Positions 35,572-38,702 of a DNA stretch of 38,702 nt are shown piece after piece (positions within the stretch are counted from its first letter, which is position 1; the number at the start of each line of letters is the position of its first letter). Origin of the DNA: a virus. Below the pieces are notes generated by a model. That model ran no database searches. It had not been told where the DNA came from and was given only the letters and a program-made list of their open reading frames with translations. The stretch is taken from positions 1-38,702 of IMG/VR virus record IMGVR_UViG_3300042558_002638; one strand, written 5' to 3'. The position numbers and the translations under genes are program-made.

Positions 35572-36200
35572 CACATCATTTCCAGCATAGCGCTTTTTGC
35601 CTCTTCGTATTGAGGCGAGTTTAGCTTGCGCTTAAGCCGCCATTCCACCTTATGCAAAATCTGCCGCACTCGCTCGCGCGTTACTCCAAAATGCTTTGCG
35701 GTTGCTTCAAGCGTTGAAGCCTCCCCTCCGTCCAATCCGTAGTAGTGTTTGAGCACCGCAATGTTACGCGCGTCACTTTGACCGTCGCCAGTCTTGATTG
35801 CGTCAAGCGCAGACACTAGCAAATCAACCGCTTCCTTTACAATAAGGTTGCGCTCAGGATCGTAGGCGATGGAAGGCGGCGCTTGGTGCATCAATGCCGG
35901 CAGGCTTTCGGCGTCAACGTCGCGCGCGACGCGGTTTGTTTGCAGCGCGCGGCGCAAGAATGGCGCAGGGAATAGGTCTTCTGGCAAACGTTTTAGTGCA
36001 TACCCTATGCGAACAATACTGTCTCGTAATTCGCCGCACGGCTTATATGGAGCGAGTTTCAGGTTAAGGTAATCACCAACCGTGCTGTTATTCACGCAAG
36101 ACGCCCGCGCTAATTCCGTCGCAGTGGCGAAGCCTGCCTGATCCATAGCCCGAAGCATCACCGCATTCTTCACGGTAACGATTACTCGAATGTCTTTCAT
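35571..36200 (-). CDS. HTH / sigma70 region 4 fusion regulator
   Basis: 209 aa, start overlapping the upstream stop (ATGA). Residues 11-80 are an XRE-like domain (NAVMLRAMDQAGFATATELA, RASCVNNSTVGDYLNLKLAP, RIGYALKRLPEDLFP). Residues 145-195 are sigma70 region 4 (NIAVLKHYYGLDGGEASTLE, ATAKHFGVTRERVRQILHKV EWRLKRKL); the T-R-E-R-V-R-Q-I motif is the -35-recognising helix. Regions 2 and 3 are absent, so this is not a full sigma factor. It probably joins host RNA polymerase to redirect it to phage promoters such as those with weak -10 boxes. The fold combination is known in phages of alphaproteobacteria. Confidence 0.8.
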   Translation of the reverse strand: MKDIRVIVTVKNAVMLRAMDQAGFATATELARASCVNNSTVGDYLNLKLAPYKPCGELRDSIVRIGYALKRLPEDLFPAPFLRRALQTNRVARDVDAESLPALMHQAPPSIAYDPERNLIVKEAVDLLVSALDAIKTGDGQSDARNIAVLKHYYGLDGGEASTLEATAKHFGVTRERVRQILHKVEWRLKRKLNSPQYEEAKSAMLEMM

Positions 36201-36541
36201 CTCACATTCCATCCCCATTCCTGCAACATCAGCACCGCGTCATCCTGCGACCGCACAACCGCCACGTCATGGCCCATGCGGCGCAGCATGGCGAGGCAGT
36301 CGTCTTGCGCGGCGCTAGTGCGGCCTTTCTCGGCCTTCACCTCAAGGAACGCCACGCGCTTGTCCGGCCCTACCAGCGTCAGGTCAGGCCAGCCCGTGAT
36401 CATGCCTTCTGCCTTGAGCATTCTGCCGCCGATCACGCTGCGCTTACCGGCATTAGGCGAGTGGTGACACACCACGCCAGACAGGGCCAAACGGCGCTTG
36501 ATGGCGATCTGGATGGCACGCTCTGGCGCGGCGCGGGTCAT
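36197..36541 (-). CDS. VRR-NUC domain nuclease
   Basis: 114 aa, nearly the whole length being the VRR-NUC (PD-(D/E)xK) fold. Signature residues are GWPDLTL (Asp53), VAFLEVKAEKG (Glu67, Lys69) and SAAQDD (Gln79). It begins ERAIQIAIKRRLALSGVVCH, the usual helix-strand lead. Single-domain phage members are structure-specific nucleases, thought to resolve recombination or replication junctions as homodimers. Complete and apparently active. Confidence 0.85.
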   Translation of the reverse strand: MTRAAPERAIQIAIKRRLALSGVVCHHSPNAGKRSVIGGRMLKAEGMITGWPDLTLVGPDKRVAFLEVKAEKGRTSAAQDDCLAMLRRMGHDVAVVRSQDDAVLMLQEWGWNVR

Positions 36542-36693
36542 TGGCCAAGCACCACATCAAGGCGCCGCGACGCCTCCGTAAGCTCTTGCTCGGCAATCAT
36601 CAGGCGCTCAAGCAATCGCAGCATGTCCTCTTTCGCCACCATAACCACGGCAGGACCGGCTGCCACCAGCGCGCGATATTCGTCTGTTGTCAT
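36538..36693 (-). CDS. Hypothetical small protein (51 aa)
   Basis: Starts at 36693 overlapping the upstream stop (ATGA). It reads MTTDEYRALVAAGPAVVMVA KEDMLRLLERLMIAEQELTE ASRRLDVVLGQ in three consecutive blocks: a strand-turn and a long amphipathic helix. Likely to be a dimerising helical protein. No family is recognised. Confidence 0.6.
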   Translation of the reverse strand: MTTDEYRALVAAGPAVVMVAKEDMLRLLERLMIAEQELTEASRRLDVVLGQ

Positions 36694-36962
36694 TGGTCGC
36701 GCTCCTTCAGCATGGCGTCGGCTTGTCTCCATGCCTCAACGGCCATTTCATCGCGGTTGTATGCGTGATGATCTCCGGCAGCCAGCAACCCAATAAGCGC
36801 ATATCCGGCAAAGCGGTCGCGCAATTCGGCGCGCTCTGCCGTGCGTCTGCGATCCACATCTTCCCGATGCCGTTCCATGCGCCATTCAAAATATTCCCGC
36901 CTCGCAGCAGCGCGATCACTGCCATCAATCCAGTGCTTAAAACGCGTCCATAAGTCTTTCAT
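36690..36962 (-). CDS. Hypothetical protein with DRFAGYAL C-terminal module
   Basis: 90 aa from the ATG at 36962, overlapping the upstream stop (ATGA). The N-terminal half is highly charged and helical (DRAAARREYFEWRMERHRED, VDRRRTAERAELRDRFAGYA). The C-terminal half (LIGLLAAGDHHAYNRDEMAV, EAWRQADAMLKERDQ) is the same module that ends the rightward protein at 3878-4291. Function unknown; the sharing suggests a common partner. Confidence 0.65.
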   Translation of the reverse strand: MKDLWTRFKHWIDGSDRAAARREYFEWRMERHREDVDRRRTAERAELRDRFAGYALIGLLAAGDHHAYNRDEMAVEAWRQADAMLKERDQ

Positions 36963-37153
36963 CTCTCTCTCCTCCTCTTCATCCATTCCGCCTCCGCCAC
37001 GCATTCCGTGATATGCAGCGATTGGCCCTCGCGCATTCCCCACCGGACGAAGTTCTCTGCAAGCGCGCAAGTGCGATGCACGACCATGCCCTCTTCGCAT
37101 TGCGCGCCTTCGGGCGGGCAGATCAGGAATAGCAAGATGAAGGCGGGTTTCAT
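36959..37153 (-). CDS. Small secreted or periplasmic protein (probable)
   Basis: 64 aa, start overlapping the methyltransferase stop (ATGA). MKPAFILLFLICPPEGAQC looks like a short signal peptide with a Cys at position 19, though the residues before it (EGAQC) are a poor lipobox. The rest (VVHRTCALAENFVRWGMREG, ITECVAEAEWM) has two more cysteines that could form a disulphide in the periplasm. Longer upstream frames lie inside the methyltransferase gene. Function unknown. Confidence 0.6.
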   Translation of the reverse strand: MKPAFILLFLICPPEGAQCEEGMVVHRTCALAENFVRWGMREGQSLHITECVAEAEWMKRRRER

Positions 37154-38103
37154 CGCGCTACCAACAACGGCGCATCCGCCGTAATGCGTTCCCGCGCAAG
37201 CCGCGCATATTCCGGGTTCAATTCTATGAGCGTGGCGCTGCGCCCGAGCCGATCCGCGACAAGCCCGGTCGTGCCTGCGCCGCCGAATGGGTCCAGAACC
37301 GTATCGCCGGGGCGGCTGCCTGCCTTGATGCACCTCTCAGCGAGGTCTGGCGGCATGGTGGCGAAGTGCGCACCGCGATACGGCTGCGTGGCAATCGTCC
37401 AGACATTCCGGGCGTTGCGGGTTAGCCCTGTCGGGTTTCCCGTCCGTGCCCGACTGCCGCCATCGGCGCACATCGGGTCGGAAACCTTGCGCGCGTCTGT
37501 CCTGTTGTGCCGGTCGTCGCCGGGGAAGTCCGCAGGCTCCGCAATCGCCGCCGCGTCGTAGTAGTAGCTCGCCCGCTTGCTCAGCAGGAACACGTTTTCA
37601 TAGCTGGACGTGGGCCTGTCCCGCACGCTTTCGGGCATCGGGTTTGGCTTGTGCCAAACGATGGCGCTGCGGAGATACCAGCCATCGGCGCGCAGCGCGA
37701 AGGCGACCATCCAGGGGATGCCGAGTAGGTCTTTGGGCTTGCAGCCTTGCGCGGGTCGCCGCGCCGCTTGGTCGCCTGCGCCTTCTGCGTGAAGCCGCTT
37801 TGCGCCGACCCCGCGTTGATTGTCGTCTCGCCCCCCATGCGCGCCGCCTTGGGCTGCATAACTATCCCCAAGGTTCAGCCAGAGCGTCCCATCATCGCGC
37901 AGCACGCGCCGCACTTCCCGGAACACGTCCACCAGCCGCGCCACATAGGCGTCTGGCGTTTCTTCGAGCCCGATCTGCCCAACATGGCCATAGTCGCGCA
38001 GCCCGTAGTATGGCGGGCTTGTCACGCATGTCTGCGCCATGCCATCCGGCAAGCCACGCAGCACTTTAAGGCAGTCACCGATCATAATGGTGGAAGACGC
38101 CAT
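37150..38103 (-). CDS. Beta-class DNA methyltransferase (N4-C or N6-A)
   Basis: 317 aa from the ATG at 38103, which overlaps the GcrA-like stop (TGATG); an ATG at 38142 is less likely. Catalytic motif IV TSPPYYGLRDYG (28-39) comes first, and the SAM-binding motif I DPFGGAGTTG (about 267-276) near the C-terminus, the order of beta-class amino-methyltransferases. SPPY is commoner in N4-cytosine enzymes, while N6-adenine enzymes such as CcrM usually have DPPY, so the base is undecided. There is no cognate restriction gene beside it. It may protect phage DNA or create methylation states sensed by the upstream GcrA-like protein (inference). Confidence 0.85.
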   Translation of the reverse strand: MASSTIMIGDCLKVLRGLPDGMAQTCVTSPPYYGLRDYGHVGQIGLEETPDAYVARLVDVFREVRRVLRDDGTLWLNLGDSYAAQGGAHGGRDDNQRGVGAKRLHAEGAGDQAARRPAQGCKPKDLLGIPWMVAFALRADGWYLRSAIVWHKPNPMPESVRDRPTSSYENVFLLSKRASYYYDAAAIAEPADFPGDDRHNRTDARKVSDPMCADGGSRARTGNPTGLTRNARNVWTIATQPYRGAHFATMPPDLAERCIKAGSRPGDTVLDPFGGAGTTGLVADRLGRSATLIELNPEYARLARERITADAPLLVAR

Positions 38104-38702
38104 CACCCGCGCGCCCAAACCATGTCGCGATTTTTCAGCCATCCCGCAGGCGGCGGATTATTCGCGCTCTTGGCAGGCGGCGCCGCGTAAATCAAAGCAA
38201 AATGCTCCGGGCAGTAAGGCGATTTCAGCCCGCGCGCATTGGCCCGCACCGGTTCATTGCAGGTGCGGTCGCCTATCGGATGGCAGCATTGCGTCCCTAA
38301 AAAGACCCGAGGCGGCGGCGTTTCCGCAACCGCCTCGGGCAAGATTCGCGCAGGCTGAGAAAACACCTGGCGCTCGACTGCGGGGGAGGCACCGCAGGAG
38401 TTCGTGGCGGCACGTGGCCGCGATGGGGAAGCCGCCCGCGAACCGGCAACGGGAAGTTCTCGATTACTGCGGGCGGCAGGCCGCGCCACCACGGCACGGC
38501 TTTTCGGTGACGCGCGGCGCCCGGCCACAAGGCCGAGAAACTTCGCGCGGTATGAAATGGCATGCAGGCTGCGCTCCATGCGAGCGGCAATCTGTGCGGC
38601 GGTCAGAAACCCGCCATAAATGGCCCGCAGCGTCGCGTCATCTGCCTTAGTCCAAGACTGCGACGCGGCAAAATTGATCGGCGACCCGCGCGATTGCAAG
38701 CG
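38103..38702 (-). CDS. GcrA-like regulator, C-terminal part (begins at 526)
   Basis: This piece encodes residues 47-245 of the protein that starts at 526. It includes the second HTH, a basic and proline-rich linker (about 105-180), and a C-terminal module with CCHPIGD near 185-191, a Cys near 194, and YCPEH near 209-213. The order matches the GcrA C-terminal signature (C-x-x-P-x-GD, then C, then YC-x-x-H), the part that contacts sigma70 in cellular GcrA. The stop TGA overlaps the likely start of the methyltransferase gene (TGATG), implying translational coupling. Substitutions between the two contig-end copies cluster in the linker. I am confident of the family and less so of the regulatory targets. 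Confidence 0.8.
   Translation of the reverse strand, partial: RLQSRGSPINFAASQSWTKADDATLRAIYGGFLTAAQIAARMERSLHAISYRAKFLGLVAGRRASPKSRAVVARPAARSNRELPVAGSRAASPSRPRAATNSCGASPAVERQVFSQPARILPEAVAETPPPRVFLGTQCCHPIGDRTCNEPVRANARGLKSPYCPEHFALIYAAPPAKSANNPPPAGWLKNRDMVWARG
38315..38702. repeat. Right copy of the 388-bp contig-end overlap
   Basis: Counterpart of bases 1-388, with substitutions at 38441, 38447, 38466, 38473 and 38575. Four of the five change an amino acid of the GcrA-like protein and one is silent. Joining the two copies restores one uninterrupted reading frame and gives a unique genome length of about 38314 bp. Confidence 0.9.

Noticed and set aside
1-38702. Integrase, attachment site, CRISPR array or insertion sequence
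   Set aside because: No recombinase motif, repeat-spacer pattern or transposase was seen in any supported gene or gap.

Overview
The window is one complete bacteriophage genome assembled as a circle and opened inside a gene. Bases 1-388 recur at 38315-38702 (383/388 identical), so the unique length is about 38314 bp. The gene content is that of a short-tailed, P22-like podovirus: terS/terL, a P22-sized portal, scaffold, coat, head-to-tail adaptor, gp10-like nozzle protein, three ejection-type proteins, a short fibre and a lysis cassette. I see no integrase, no RNA polymerase and no DNA polymerase. The host is probably an alphaproteobacterium: the phage carries a GcrA-family regulator, a holin of the gene-transfer-agent 3-TM type, and GC-rich codon use.

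Layout. A short divergent control region (about 730-838) separates two transcription units. Rightward (839-8382) is a tightly overlapping operon of 22 small genes: a Gp157-like protein, a RecT-like annealing protein, a small protein with an SSB-type acidic tail, an HNH-like protein, an ASCH-fold protein and many small accessory proteins, several sharing terminal modules. Leftward (729, through the circle junction, then 38702 down to 8484) is everything else. First come an HTH protein, the GcrA-like regulator, a DNA methyltransferase, a VRR-NUC nuclease, an HTH/sigma-region-4 fusion, an HNH protein, a Mom-like DNA-modification protein and a primase-helicase with an iteron-like array just downstream. 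Then come small regulators driven by two duplicated promoter-leader modules (30.5-30.9 kb), a 370-bp non-coding region (29176-29547), and the packaging, head, tail and lysis genes, closed by an intrinsic terminator at 8395-8449.

The most striking element is in that non-coding region. On the minus strand, about 100 nt upstream of a micro-ORF that is translationally coupled to terS, there is a sequence with every core nucleotide of a type I hammerhead ribozyme and closed stems II and III. It is preceded by a sigma70-like promoter and two 25-bp direct repeats, and followed by an intrinsic terminator. Transcription through the region would therefore give either a self-cleaved leader of the late mRNA or a separate ribozyme-bearing RNA.

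How the parts fit (inference): the two promoters in the divergent region mirror each other and probably form a switch between the two arms. The minus-strand product seems to start at its own ATG (leaderless). The GcrA-like protein, the methyltransferase and the sigma-region-4 fusion form a regulatory and DNA-modification set, with the Mom-like protein adding a second kind of DNA modification. The helicase-primase, RecT-like and SSB-like proteins would replicate and recombine the genome with host polymerases. The late operon follows the P22 assembly order.
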